Assembly: GCA_913060985.1 (NCBI GenBank)
Contig: CAJXTQ010000010.1
Coordinates: 1-11,547, forward strand
Direction: 5' to 3'
Length of the DNA stretch: 11,547 nt
DNA from: an uncultured Micrococcales bacterium
GTDB lineage: Bacteria > Actinomycetota > Actinomycetes > Actinomycetales > Microbacteriaceae
The position numbers and the translations under genes were made by a program. The notes below the pieces were generated by a model. The model worked only from the letters and a program-made list of their open reading frames with translations. It had not been told where the DNA came from and did no database searches. Every line of letters begins with the position of its first letter. The first letter of the stretch is position 1. Shown here one piece after another: positions 1-6,030 of this stretch.

Positions 1-38
1 ACCAGATTGAACTGCTGAAGACCTTCGATGCGGAGTAA
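1..38 (+). CDS. C-terminal end of an unidentified upstream gene (partial)
   Basis: Reading in frame from base 3 gives QIELLKTFDAE followed by TAA at 36-38. The stop falls just ahead of the ddl start, and the GGAG that serves ddl (32-35) lies inside these last codons, which suggests two tightly spaced, possibly co-transcribed genes. Eleven residues are too few to name a family. In related actinobacteria a PLP-dependent aminotransferase or thioredoxin genes can occur here, but that is only a guess from memory of gene order. Confidence 0.4.
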   Translation, partial: QIELLKTFDAE

Positions 39-41
39 TTG

Positions 42-989
42 GTGAAAATAGTAATTCTTGCCGGTGGAATATCCCCGGAACGCGATGTTTCGCTGAAATC
101 AGGAAGAAGACTTGCCGATCATCTTGCTGAGGCGGGTGTAGAGAGTGAAATTAGAGAACCCGATGAGCTACTGATTGATTATCTTGCAACCACCAAGCCA
201 GACCTTGTTTGGTCAGTTCTTCACGGAGCCGGTGGTGAAGATGGCAGTATTCAAAGACTTTTAGAGATGCTTGATGTGAGCTTTGTTGGGGCTGGCAGCG
301 AAAGTGCCAAAATTGCCTGGAACAAGGCTGCAGCCAAAAGTTTGATCAAATCAGTTGGAATTTCAACACCTGAATGGATTGCTCTTCCAAAAAACACTTT
401 CAAACAACTAAATGCGAAGTCCGTGCTCGACGTGGTTGGCGAACGCATAGGTTTTCCACTGGTAACTAAACCAATCAGAGGCGGTTCTGCTCAAGGTGTG
501 GTTAGGTCTGAAAACGCTAAAGAACTGGCCAAGTCAATGATTGAGGCTTATGCCTATGGCGATGAGGTTGTGATTGAAAAACACATTGAGGGCACAGAGC
601 TGGCAATCACGATTGTTGACACTGGCAATGGTCCAATTGCCCTTCCAGCGGTAGAAATCGTCGCTGAAAGTGGCAATTTTGGCTACGAAGAACGATATAT
701 CCCTGGTGAAACGACTTTCTTTGCCCCAGCAAGACTTGATAGCCAAGCGGCCGAAAAAGCCGCCGAGATGGCGGTAAAGGCCCACGAAACACTCGGTCTT
801 GGGGTATTTGGTCGAATTGACATGATTGTTGACAAAGACAACGTTCCCTGGTTTTTGGAGGCGTCAATCATTCCTGGCCTTACAGAAACCTCACTCGCTC
901 CTCAAGCCTTTGTTGCAGCTGGTTGGACTCTTGGTGAGGGATACAAAGCTATTGCTGAATCAGCAATTAGTCGTCAATCTCGTCGATGA
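42..989 (+). CDS. ddl: D-alanine--D-alanine ligase family protein (ATP-grasp)
   Basis: Predicted cytoplasmic ATP-grasp ligase joining two D-alanines for the peptidoglycan stem peptide. The 315-aa product shows the Ddl pattern in order: AGGISPERDVSLKS (7-20) with the substrate-contacting Glu13 and Ser17, LHGAGGEDG (60-68), TKPIRGGSAQGV (142-153), the tyrosine-containing loop with Tyr215 and Tyr219, GRID (257-260, metal-binding Asp260) and LEASIIPGLTETSLAP (272-287). The length is like short DdlB enzymes rather than the roughly 340-370 residues of many actinobacterial Ddl proteins. GTG at 42 is chosen because GGAG at 32-35 is 6 nt upstream; TTG at 39 would leave only 3 nt. Oddities: the usual Asn of the E-x-N metal motif is Ser275, and the last 23 bp overlap the 3' end of the opposing parB. 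It may be a second Ddl copy or act on a related substrate. The family call is firm; the exact reaction is less so. Confidence 0.85.
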   Translation: MKIVILAGGISPERDVSLKSGRRLADHLAEAGVESEIREPDELLIDYLATTKPDLVWSVLHGAGGEDGSIQRLLEMLDVSFVGAGSESAKIAWNKAAAKSLIKSVGISTPEWIALPKNTFKQLNAKSVLDVVGERIGFPLVTKPIRGGSAQGVVRSENAKELAKSMIEAYAYGDEVVIEKHIEGTELAITIVDTGNGPIALPAVEIVAESGNFGYEERYIPGETTFFAPARLDSQAAEKAAEMAVKAHETLGLGVFGRIDMIVDKDNVPWFLEASIIPGLTETSLAPQAFVAAGWTLGEGYKAIAESAISRQSRR

Positions 990-1866
990 TTCTCTTCAAA
1001 TCAGCAAAATTTGCAAAATCAATGACCAGTTGACCCCGCTTTTTGCCCAGTTTGATCGAAACTGAGGTGTTCAGTCTTTCCTCGAGGCGTTCTTCAAGTT
1101 CAGTAAGTGCGCCACCTGTGGTACCGGCGGTAATGGTTGCCTTGGGTTTTTTGCCTTTCGCAACTGAAATAAGCTCCTCCAGAGCTCTCACACTCAGCCC
1201 CTGTTTGATTACCTTTTCTGCAAGCTCGATAACCTGCTGTTCGCCTTCTACCGCGAGCAATGCTCTGGCGTGACCAGAGCTAATAACACCGCTAACCAAC
1301 TTTTCTTGAACGGAAACGGGGAGCCTCATAAGTCTCAGTGTGTTTGTAATCTGCGGTCTAGATCTTCCGAGTCTGTCAGCAAGCTGCTCTTGAGTGATCC
1401 CGAAGTCCTCCAACAGTTGTTTATAAGCAGCGGCCTCTTCGAGCGGGTTTAGATCACTTCTGTGAAGGTTTTCAAGCAATGCATCGCGAAGCATGTTCTC
1501 GTCGGTGGTCTCACGGATTATTGCTGGAATCTCAGCAAGACCGGCCTCTTTTGAGGCTCTCCAGCGTCTTTCGCCCATAATTAGCTGGAAACCGCCCTCC
1601 GAAGGCCTTACAACTATGGGTTGAAGCACGCCGAATTCGCGAACGGAATGAACTAGTTCTTGAAACGCCTCTGGTTCGAAAACATCTCTAGGCTGTTGAG
1701 GGTTTGGTTGAATCTCATTTACTGGGATGCTTGCAAAGGCAGCACCAGGAACCGGAAGCAAGGTAGTTTTCTGTTCGGAACTGAAAAAGACATCTACAGC
1801 ATCTTTTTCACCACTGGGAATCAGGGCTCCAATGCCTTTTCCTAAACCACCTCTTTTTTCAACCAT
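967..1866 (-). CDS. parB: Chromosome partitioning protein ParB (Spo0J family)
   Basis: Centromere-binding CTPase that loads at parS, slides and spreads on DNA, recruits condensin (SMC) and stimulates the ParA ATPase to segregate origins. The 299-aa protein has the full layout: the conserved N-terminus RGGLGKGIGALIP (5-17), which is the ParA-stimulating peptide; the nucleotide-binding domain with NPQQPR (55-60) and GERRWRA (98-104); ENLHRSDLNPLEEA (132-145); a helix-turn-helix at about 157-183; and a C-terminal dimerisation region (about 255-299). The ATG at 1864-1866 directly abuts the parA stop (TAA-ATG, no spacer), so translation is probably coupled. An A/G-rich stretch inside the parA 3' end provides the ribosome binding site. 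The stop at 967-969 lies inside the 3' end of ddl on the other strand. Confidence 0.97.
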   Translation of the reverse strand: MVEKRGGLGKGIGALIPSGEKDAVDVFFSSEQKTTLLPVPGAAFASIPVNEIQPNPQQPRDVFEPEAFQELVHSVREFGVLQPIVVRPSEGGFQLIMGERRWRASKEAGLAEIPAIIRETTDENMLRDALLENLHRSDLNPLEEAAAYKQLLEDFGITQEQLADRLGRSRPQITNTLRLMRLPVSVQEKLVSGVISSGHARALLAVEGEQQVIELAEKVIKQGLSVRALEELISVAKGKKPKATITAGTTGGALTELEERLEERLNTSVSIKLGKKRGQLVIDFANFADLKRIIDEIDD

Positions 1867-2742
1867 TTAGCTGTTCTTTCCCTTTGCTGCGATTTCCAAC
1901 GCCGCCTCCAAATAAGCTATTGAACCGCTACTTTGCGGGTCATAAGAAATTATGGTCTGTGAATAGCTCGGAGCCTCGGATATTCGCACTGATCTCGGAA
2001 TAATTGCCGAAAGGGTTTGCTGCGGGAAGTGCTTCCTGACCTCGTCAACAACTTGATTACTGAGGTTGGTTCGCCCATCATGCATGGTCAGCAATATGGT
2101 TGACAGCTCCAAATCGGGGTTTAGGTGTTGCTTGATTCTTTGAATGTTGTTCATCAACTGACTCAAACCCTCAAGGGCGTAATACTCGCACTGAATTGGA
2201 AGCAATACATCATCCGCAGCTACAAAGGCATTGATTGTCAGTAGGCCCAAGGATGGCGGTGAATCTATAAAAACGTAGTCAATGCCTTGTTCTGACGTGG
2301 TAAAAAATTCACTTAGGGCATTCTTTAGCAAAAACTCTCTGCTTGGAATTGAAACCATCTCAATTTCCGCACCGGCAAGGTTTAGCGTGGCGGGAAGACA
2401 AAGAAGGTTTTCAGAAAAGGTGGAAACCTTCACCAAATCCTTTAGGGGCTTAGCGCCAATTATCGCCTCATAGGTGCCCTCAACATCACCGTGGTGCTCC
2501 ACGCCTAGAGCTGTAGAGGCATTGCCCTGCGGATCCAAATCCACGACCAGTACCCGCATGCCCTTTGAAGCCAATGCGGCAGCAATATTCACCGCACTTG
2601 TTGTTTTTCCCACACCACCTTTTTGGTTGGTTACCGCAAAGATGCGAGGGCTTGATGGGTGTGTAAGTTCAGTTGCTTCTATTTTTTTCAACCGCTGCTG
2701 ATTGGTAACAATCTCCGCCGCGAGAGGTGGTTGCTCAGTCAT
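1867..2742 (-). CDS. parA: Chromosome partitioning ATPase ParA (Soj)
   Basis: P-loop ATPase that binds DNA non-specifically as an ATP dimer and moves ParB-parS complexes apart. In the 291-aa form: deviant Walker A KGGVGKT (41-47) with the signature lysine, DLDPQGN (68-74), Walker B FIDSPPSLG (158-166), and the usual PIQCEYYALEGL segment. The start is a choice. ATG at 2742 is favoured because GGGA sits 5 nt upstream, giving MTEQPPLAAE. An in-frame ATG at 2769 inside parS would add MFHVKHGKK, and an open frame reaches a GTG at 2862 with no visible ribosome binding site. It is followed without spacing by parB. The 2743-2901 interval separates it from rsmG and contains parS; I could not find a convincing parA promoter there. 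Confidence 0.95.
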   Translation of the reverse strand: MTEQPPLAAEIVTNQQRLKKIEATELTHPSSPRIFAVTNQKGGVGKTTSAVNIAAALASKGMRVLVVDLDPQGNASTALGVEHHGDVEGTYEAIIGAKPLKDLVKVSTFSENLLCLPATLNLAGAEIEMVSIPSREFLLKNALSEFFTTSEQGIDYVFIDSPPSLGLLTINAFVAADDVLLPIQCEYYALEGLSQLMNNIQRIKQHLNPDLELSTILLTMHDGRTNLSNQVVDEVRKHFPQQTLSAIIPRSVRISEAPSYSQTIISYDPQSSGSIAYLEAALEIAAKGKNS

Positions 2743-2752
2743 CTTTTTCCCA

Positions 2753-2768
2753 TGTTTCACGTGAAACA
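2753..2768. promoter_or_regulatory. parS: parS site 1 (ParB-binding centromere)
   Basis: TGTTTCACGTGAAACA, a perfect 16-bp palindrome identical to the conserved bacterial parS consensus. It lies 11 bp upstream of the favoured parA start and inside the first codons if the ATG at 2769 is used. ParB bound here could both nucleate the partition complex and affect parAB translation or transcription. Confidence 0.97.
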
Positions 2769-2901
2769 TATTCGATGTTCTCTTTTCCAGAACCTCTCCA
2801 ACCGGTGTCGTTGGGTGACTGAACATCTCGATGCATTGGATAGCCAAGACCCGGGTAAACACTTGGTTTAGTTACCGATGTCTGCTCAGCTTGATTTTCA
2901 G

Positions 2902-3543
2902 TCAATTCTGCACCTTTACTTCAACAAGTTTGGTTGGCTCTTGAAGCGAATCCTTACCCGCATAAACTACCTCAAAAGATTCAATTTTGAACTTTTTTAC
3001 CAGTTTCCTGGCGTCCTCAATCTCCTCCTCCGCCTTAGCTCCCTTCAGGGCAAGTAAACGACCACCCGGCAGCAGGCTTGGAACAGAAAAACGGATCAAT
3101 TTAGGGAGTGCTGCCACCGCCCTTGCGATTACAACGTCAAACTGAGGATCCAGTTCTTCCCCCCTGGCCCTGAAAACCCTGACGTTGTCCAAACCTAATT
3201 CCTTGGCCACATTCTTTAGCCAATCACTTCGGCGCTCCATCGGCTCAACAAGGGTTACCTGGTTTTCAGGATTTGCGATTGCAACGGGAATTCCAGGCAA
3301 GCCTGCGCCAGAACCAATGTCTGCAACCTTCTCGTGTTCTTCAATAAGTTCGGCAACCACTGCTGAGTTGAGGATGTGACGAGACCATAGCTTGTCTAGC
3401 TCGCGGGGACCCAAGAGGCCTAGCGTCTCTGAATCCCTTGCAAGAAGATCAGCGTACTTAACCGCAAGTTCGTATCTATCCCCAAAAACAGCTTTGGCTG
3501 TCTCTGGAACCTGCTCAACGTCTGAATGTTTCACGTGAAACAA
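2902..3543 (-). CDS. rsmG: 16S rRNA (guanine-N7)-methyltransferase RsmG (GidB)
   Basis: SAM-dependent methyltransferase that modifies G527 (E. coli numbering) in 16S rRNA; loss gives low-level streptomycin resistance in several bacteria. The 213-aa product has GPRELDKLWSRHILNS (45-60), the SAM-binding loop DIGSGAGLPGIP (75-86), acidic LVEP (98-101), and ARAVAALPKL (140-149), all typical of RsmG, at normal length. The start is TTG at 3541-3543, immediately after the jag stop (TAA-TTG) and partly inside parS site 2. A GTG at 3534 is the alternative. No good Shine-Dalgarno is visible for either, so translational coupling to jag is likely. The stop is TGA at 2902-2904. Confidence 0.93.
   Translation of the reverse strand: MFHVKHSDVEQVPETAKAVFGDRYELAVKYADLLARDSETLGLLGPRELDKLWSRHILNSAVVAELIEEHEKVADIGSGAGLPGIPVAIANPENQVTLVEPMERRSDWLKNVAKELGLDNVRVFRARGEELDPQFDVVIARAVAALPKLIRFSVPSLLPGGRLLALKGAKAEEEIEDARKLVKKFKIESFEVVYAGKDSLQEPTKLVEVKVQN
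3527..3542. promoter_or_regulatory. parS: parS site 2 (ParB-binding centromere)
   Basis: A second perfect TGTTTCACGTGAAACA palindrome, 774 bp from site 1. It overlaps the start of rsmG, where the minus-strand codons read TTG TTT CAC GTG AAA CAT and encode MFHVKH. Both sites lie within about 5 kb of oriC, as expected for origin-proximal parS. Confidence 0.97.
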
Positions 3544-4005
3544 TTAGCTGTTTTTGACGACAATGTGTCGATCTCTGCCTTGGCCCTCAGACTCTGAAAC
3601 GTATCCTGCCTCTGCTACTAGGTCGTGAACGATTTTTCGCTCATAGGAGGTCATTGGCTCAAGGTGCTGATCCTTACCCGTCTCCTCGATTTTCTGCAGG
3701 GTTTTCTCAACCAGGAACTCAAGCTCTTCTTCACGCTTTTTTCGGGAGCCAGAGATATCAAGAATTACTCTTGAGAGCTCTGTAGTTTTGACCTGCACTG
3801 CCAATCGAGTTATCTCTTGCAGGGCAACCACCGTTTCGGGGTCGGATAGAAGTTTTAGGTTGGAACTAGCCAGCTCGGAGGTAATTGACACCAACGGCCG
3901 CTCATTCGAAACACCAATGTCTAGATCCCCATCGATATCAGCTATGTCCAATAGTTCTTCAAGGAAATCTGCGGCGTACTCGCCTTCTTGTTCCATTTCA
4001 ACCAT
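3544..4005 (-). CDS. khpB: Jag/KhpB-type RNA-binding protein (KH-like and R3H domains)
   Basis: Cytoplasmic single-strand nucleic-acid-binding protein of the Jag/KhpB/EloR family. In other bacteria it pairs with KhpA and affects cell elongation and many transcripts. The 153-aa form resembles actinobacterial members that lack the long Jag-N linker. An acidic N-terminus (1-30) is followed by a KH-like region (about 35-90: LVSITSE, ALQEITRLAV, SRVILDISGSRKKREEEL) and a C-terminal R3H domain (about 95-153) with EPMTSYERKIVHD. That stretch contains R123-x3-H127, the defining motif. The GxxG loop normally found before ALQELTRLAV is missing here; LLSDPETVV occupies that place. The ATG at 4003-4005 overlaps the yidC stop by one base (TAATG), which suggests coupled translation. 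ATG at 3996 is an alternative start. Position between yidC and rsmG is the family's classic context. Confidence 0.9.
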   Translation of the reverse strand: MVEMEQEGEYAADFLEELLDIADIDGDLDIGVSNERPLVSITSELASSNLKLLSDPETVVALQEITRLAVQVKTTELSRVILDISGSRKKREEELEFLVEKTLQKIEETGKDQHLEPMTSYERKIVHDLVAEAGYVSESEGQGRDRHIVVKNS

Positions 4006-4961
4006 TACTTCTTCTTCTTTCTTCTGGACTTGTTTACCGGCTGCTGACGCTGACCGCTTGGCTTCTCTGGCTCTGATTCCGCCGATTCAGTTGCCGAATC
4101 CTCTTCAATCTTGAGCTTGCCCTTTTTGGCAAGTCTTGCTTGGCGTTCCTTATAAGCGATTGAACCCGGAGTTGGCATATTTCGGATAACGATGAACTGC
4201 TGAACCATTGTCCAAACATTGGATGATAGCCAGTAGGTCACCAAGGCCAGCGGAAAGCTCACTCCAGAGATAAGGAAAACAAATGGCAATACGTAGAGCA
4301 ATATCTTCTGCGTCTGCATGAACTGACTGTTTTGAACATCAGGATTCTGGTTTTTGGCCATGATCTGCTTCTGGGTAATGAACTGTGAAGCACTCATCAG
4401 CACAACCATCACCGCCGCCAGAATGCGAACAGCCCAGACGCTCTCTCCGTCAAATCCGTCATCAAAAGTTGAGATAAAAGTTGCAGATAACTTGGCGCCT
4501 AGGAATGACGCCTCTCGGAAAGATTCAGCAAGTTCTGCATCAAGCAGTCCAACTCCGTCGCGATTATTTTGTGCGTCATTAATAACAAAGAAAAGACTGA
4601 TAAAAATAGGCATCTGCAACAGCAGCGGCAGGCAGGAGCTAAGGGGGTTTGATCCAGTTCGCTTATAGAGGTCCATCTGCTCTCTAGCGAACTTCTCTCG
4701 AGAATCTCTGTCGGTCTTTCCCTTGTATTTCTTCTGGAGTTTTTGAAGTTCTGGCTGCACCAGCATCATGTTCCGTTGGCTCTTAATTTGCCTAACAAAA
4801 ACGGGGATAAGAGCAGCTCTAACCACGAGCACCAAACCAACTACAGTGAGCACCCATGTGAGTCCGGAGTCTGCACCAAACCCGACAAAAGTCCATATGT
4901 TGTGGAACACAACAAGTATGAGTTCAATTACCCACTTAATCGGCCATAGTAAATCTGGCAT
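4005..4961 (-). CDS. yidC: Membrane protein insertase YidC (Oxa1 family)
   Basis: Inner-membrane insertase that integrates membrane proteins alone or with SecYEG. The 318-aa product has hydrophobic segments at about 7-27, 33-57, 108-127, 175-196 and 219-258. Arg48 lies in the second segment (LVVRAALIPVFVRQIKSQ), matching the conserved positive residue in the hydrophilic groove. A cytoplasmic charged hairpin (about 60-105: ELQKLQKKYKGKTDRDS) precedes GSNPLSSCLPLLLQMPIF, a family hallmark. There is no long periplasmic P1 domain, as in Gram-positive types. The tail (about 270-318) is rich in Lys and Arg and ends in RRKKKK, likely ribosome-contacting. The ATG at 4959-4961 follows the yidD stop by 3 bp, and the stop overlaps the jag start. 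Confidence 0.96.
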   Translation of the reverse strand: MPDLLWPIKWVIELILVVFHNIWTFVGFGADSGLTWVLTVVGLVLVVRAALIPVFVRQIKSQRNMMLVQPELQKLQKKYKGKTDRDSREKFAREQMDLYKRTGSNPLSSCLPLLLQMPIFISLFFVINDAQNNRDGVGLLDAELAESFREASFLGAKLSATFISTFDDGFDGESVWAVRILAAVMVVLMSASQFITQKQIMAKNQNPDVQNSQFMQTQKILLYVLPFVFLISGVSFPLALVTYWLSSNVWTMVQQFIVIRNMPTPGSIAYKERQARLAKKGKLKIEEDSATESAESEPEKPSGQRQQPVNKSRRKKKK

Positions 4962-4964
4962 CGC

Positions 4965-5264
4965 CTATCCTTTTTTCTTCGGAATGACAAATCCTAGTTC
5001 AGTTACCTGAATCCAGCCTGGTCCGGTCTTGAAATCATCTATTCCACCCTCGGACCAAGGATTACATCTGAGCACTCTCCAACTGGAAATTGGTAGTGCT
5101 CTAATCACACCCAGTTGCTGGAAACTACCTAAAGCATAAGCCGAACAAGAGGGATAGTACCTACAAACGTTTCCATACAGAGGACTGATCAGTTTCCTGT
5201 AAACCAGAAGAAAAGCTACAACCAAGTTTCTTGGAATCAATACAAGGAACTGTAGGAATCTCAC
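4965..5264 (-). CDS. yidD: Membrane protein insertion efficiency factor YidD
   Basis: Small membrane-associated protein thought to help YidC-dependent insertion. The 99-aa product has an N-terminal amphipathic or hydrophobic stretch (1-22), then the diagnostic YRKLISPLYGNVCRYYPSCS and LRCNPWSEGGIDD segments with Cys34, Cys40 and Cys67. A roughly 20-residue C-terminal extension ends in IPKKKG. The start is GTG (5262-5264), overlapping the rnpA TGA in a 4-bp GTGA, a typical coupling junction. It sits between rnpA and yidC as in most bacteria. Confidence 0.94.
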   Translation of the reverse strand: MRFLQFLVLIPRNLVVAFLLVYRKLISPLYGNVCRYYPSCSAYALGSFQQLGVIRALPISSWRVLRCNPWSEGGIDDFKTGPGWIQVTELGFVIPKKKG

Positions 5265-5599
5265 TTTGACCTCTTTTGCAGGGTTTCAAACGCTTTACTA
5301 ACTTCGTCTTGAAGTTGTTGAAAATTCAAATCCAAAATAGGTTTTTCGGCTCTTAGAACGAAGTCAAGACCAAATGGAGTATCTACAAATTCAGAGCAAG
5401 CAGATCGTAGTCTTCTTTTGACAAGGTTTCTTGTAACGGCGTTCCCTACCCTTTTGGGAACGACAAATCCAAACCTGTTGAGGGAATTCGGGGAAGGTCG
5501 AGCACTAACAACCAAACTAGGGGTTCTGTACTTGATCCCAGTTCTAGAAACTGCTCTGAACTCTTGCGAATCGCGCAGACGATGAGCGCGAGAAATCAT
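5261..5599 (-). CDS. rnpA: Ribonuclease P protein component (C5)
   Basis: Protein subunit of RNase P; with the rnpB RNA (not in this window) it trims tRNA 5' leaders. The 112-aa basic product has the expected RLRDSQEFRAV start (7-17), the central strand FGFVVPKRVGNAVTRN (43-58) and the basic RNR-type helix VKRRLRSA (60-67) that contacts RNA. The family's RNR is RNL here, a mild variation. ATG at 5597-5599 lies 5 bp after the rpmH stop, and the 3' end overlaps the yidD start by 4 bp. The rpmH-rnpA pair next to dnaA is near-universal. Confidence 0.95.
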   Translation of the reverse strand: MISRAHRLRDSQEFRAVSRTGIKYRTPSLVVSARPSPNSLNRFGFVVPKRVGNAVTRNLVKRRLRSACSEFVDTPFGLDFVLRAEKPILDLNFQQLQDEVSKAFETLQKRSK

Positions 5600-5604
5600 T
5601 ACTT

Positions 5605-5742
5605 TTAGGCGCTGAGCTCTGAACGGCCCTTGCGACGGCGAGCAGAGAGAATCGCTCTGCCGGCACGAGTGCGCATTCTCAGCCTGAAGCCGTGGTTCTT
5701 TGCGCGCTTACGGTTGTTTGGCTGAAAGGTTCTCTTTGTCAA
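5605..5742 (-). CDS. rpmH: 50S ribosomal protein L34
   Basis: The 45-aa highly basic protein reads TKRTFQPNNRKRAKNHGF, then RLRMRTRAGRAI, then ARRRKGRSELSA, a complete L34. The start is TTG at 5740-5742 with AGGA 6 nt upstream on the minus strand; there is no in-frame ATG before the conserved KRTFQPNN. The stop is TAA at 5605-5607. It is the first gene of the minus-strand run and has its own likely promoter at 5788-5817. Confidence 0.95.
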   Translation of the reverse strand: MTKRTFQPNNRKRAKNHGFRLRMRTRAGRAILSARRRKGRSELSA

Positions 5743-5780
5743 TTTCGTTCCTCACTAAAACTTTGTTGTAATCAAAACAA

Positions 5781-5803
5781 CCGCTTAAAGATACGCTAAG
5801 CGG
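5781..5803. repeat. Inverted repeat over the rpmH -10 region
   Basis: CCGCTTA (5781-5787) and TAAGCGG (5797-5803) form perfect 7-bp arms around a 9-bp centre that contains the proposed -10 (5788-5793). The proposed transcription start falls at the 5781 end, so the element is mainly a DNA palindrome rather than a transcribed hairpin. It could be an operator. Alternatively it could be a weak structure in transcripts starting elsewhere. Confidence 0.5.
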
Positions 5804-5817
5804 CCGGAATAAGTCAA
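5788..5817 (-). promoter_or_regulatory. Probable rpmH-operon promoter
   Basis: On the minus strand TTGACT (5812-5817) and TATCTT (5788-5793) are 18 bp apart, a fair sigma-70-type pair. Transcription would begin near 5781, giving a leader of about 40 nt before the rpmH TTG. No other strong pair lies closer. This could drive rpmH-rnpA-yidD-yidC-jag-rsmG. The inference is from motifs only. Confidence 0.5.
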
Positions 5818-5927
5818 TCATTTTGTTCTAAACGACAGCTCTTAGCACAAAACCCTTAATTAGTACTTGAAAGACACGCACAAAAATTTGATTAATGTGC
5901 ATTAGATGCTGTTGAATATGTCCAGCT

Positions 5928-6008
5928 TGGGGATAACCCTAGCAACTTATCCACAAGTAGCTGTAAGTTATTCACAGCATGACGCCGTTGTGTATAACCT
6001 GTGGATAA
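5928..6008. other. DnaA-box cluster upstream of dnaA
   Basis: Five 9-mers match TTATCCACA with no more than one mismatch: 5928-5936 (minus, TTATCCCCA), 5947-5955 (plus, exact), 5968-5976 (plus, TTATTCACA), 5989-5997 (minus, TTATACACA) and 6000-6008 (minus, exact). Start-to-start spacings are 19, 21, 21 and 11 bp, so neighbours lie on nearly the same helix face. The last two form a tandem doublet with a 2-bp gap. The cluster probably mediates DnaA autoregulation and may be part of the origin. The rest of the rpmH-dnaA gap (5818-5927) is AT-rich, with no gene seen. Confidence 0.85.
5971..5998 (+). promoter_or_regulatory. Possible dnaA promoter within DnaA boxes
   Basis: TTCACA (5971-5976), 16 bp, then TATAAC (5993-5998). 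Each hexamer is one base from consensus. The start would be near 6005, about 25 nt before the dnaA ATG. Both hexamers lie within DnaA boxes (5968-5976 and 5989-5997), so bound DnaA would block it. This is inferred from motifs; AT-rich DNA yields such pairs by chance. Confidence 0.35.
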
Positions 6009-6030
6009 CTACTCAAGTGATGGGGAAAAA

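Noticed and set aside
2743..2862. N-terminal extension of ParA from a GTG at 2862 (40 extra residues)
   Set aside because: No ribosome binding site at the GTG, the extension has no ParA-like content, and it would run through parS. ATG 2742 (or 2769) is more plausible.
2770..2901. parA promoter in the rsmG-parA gap (minus-strand TTGACT at the rsmG stop)
   Set aside because: No -10-like hexamer lies 16-18 bp downstream of TTGACT, and the other candidates (TTTACC, TATCCA) do not pair at a sensible spacing.
6001..6030. GTG start for dnaA giving MDNYSSDGEK before the usual N-terminus
   Set aside because: The GTG is part of a DnaA box, and ATG 6031 has a well-placed GGGGA and a family-like N-terminus.
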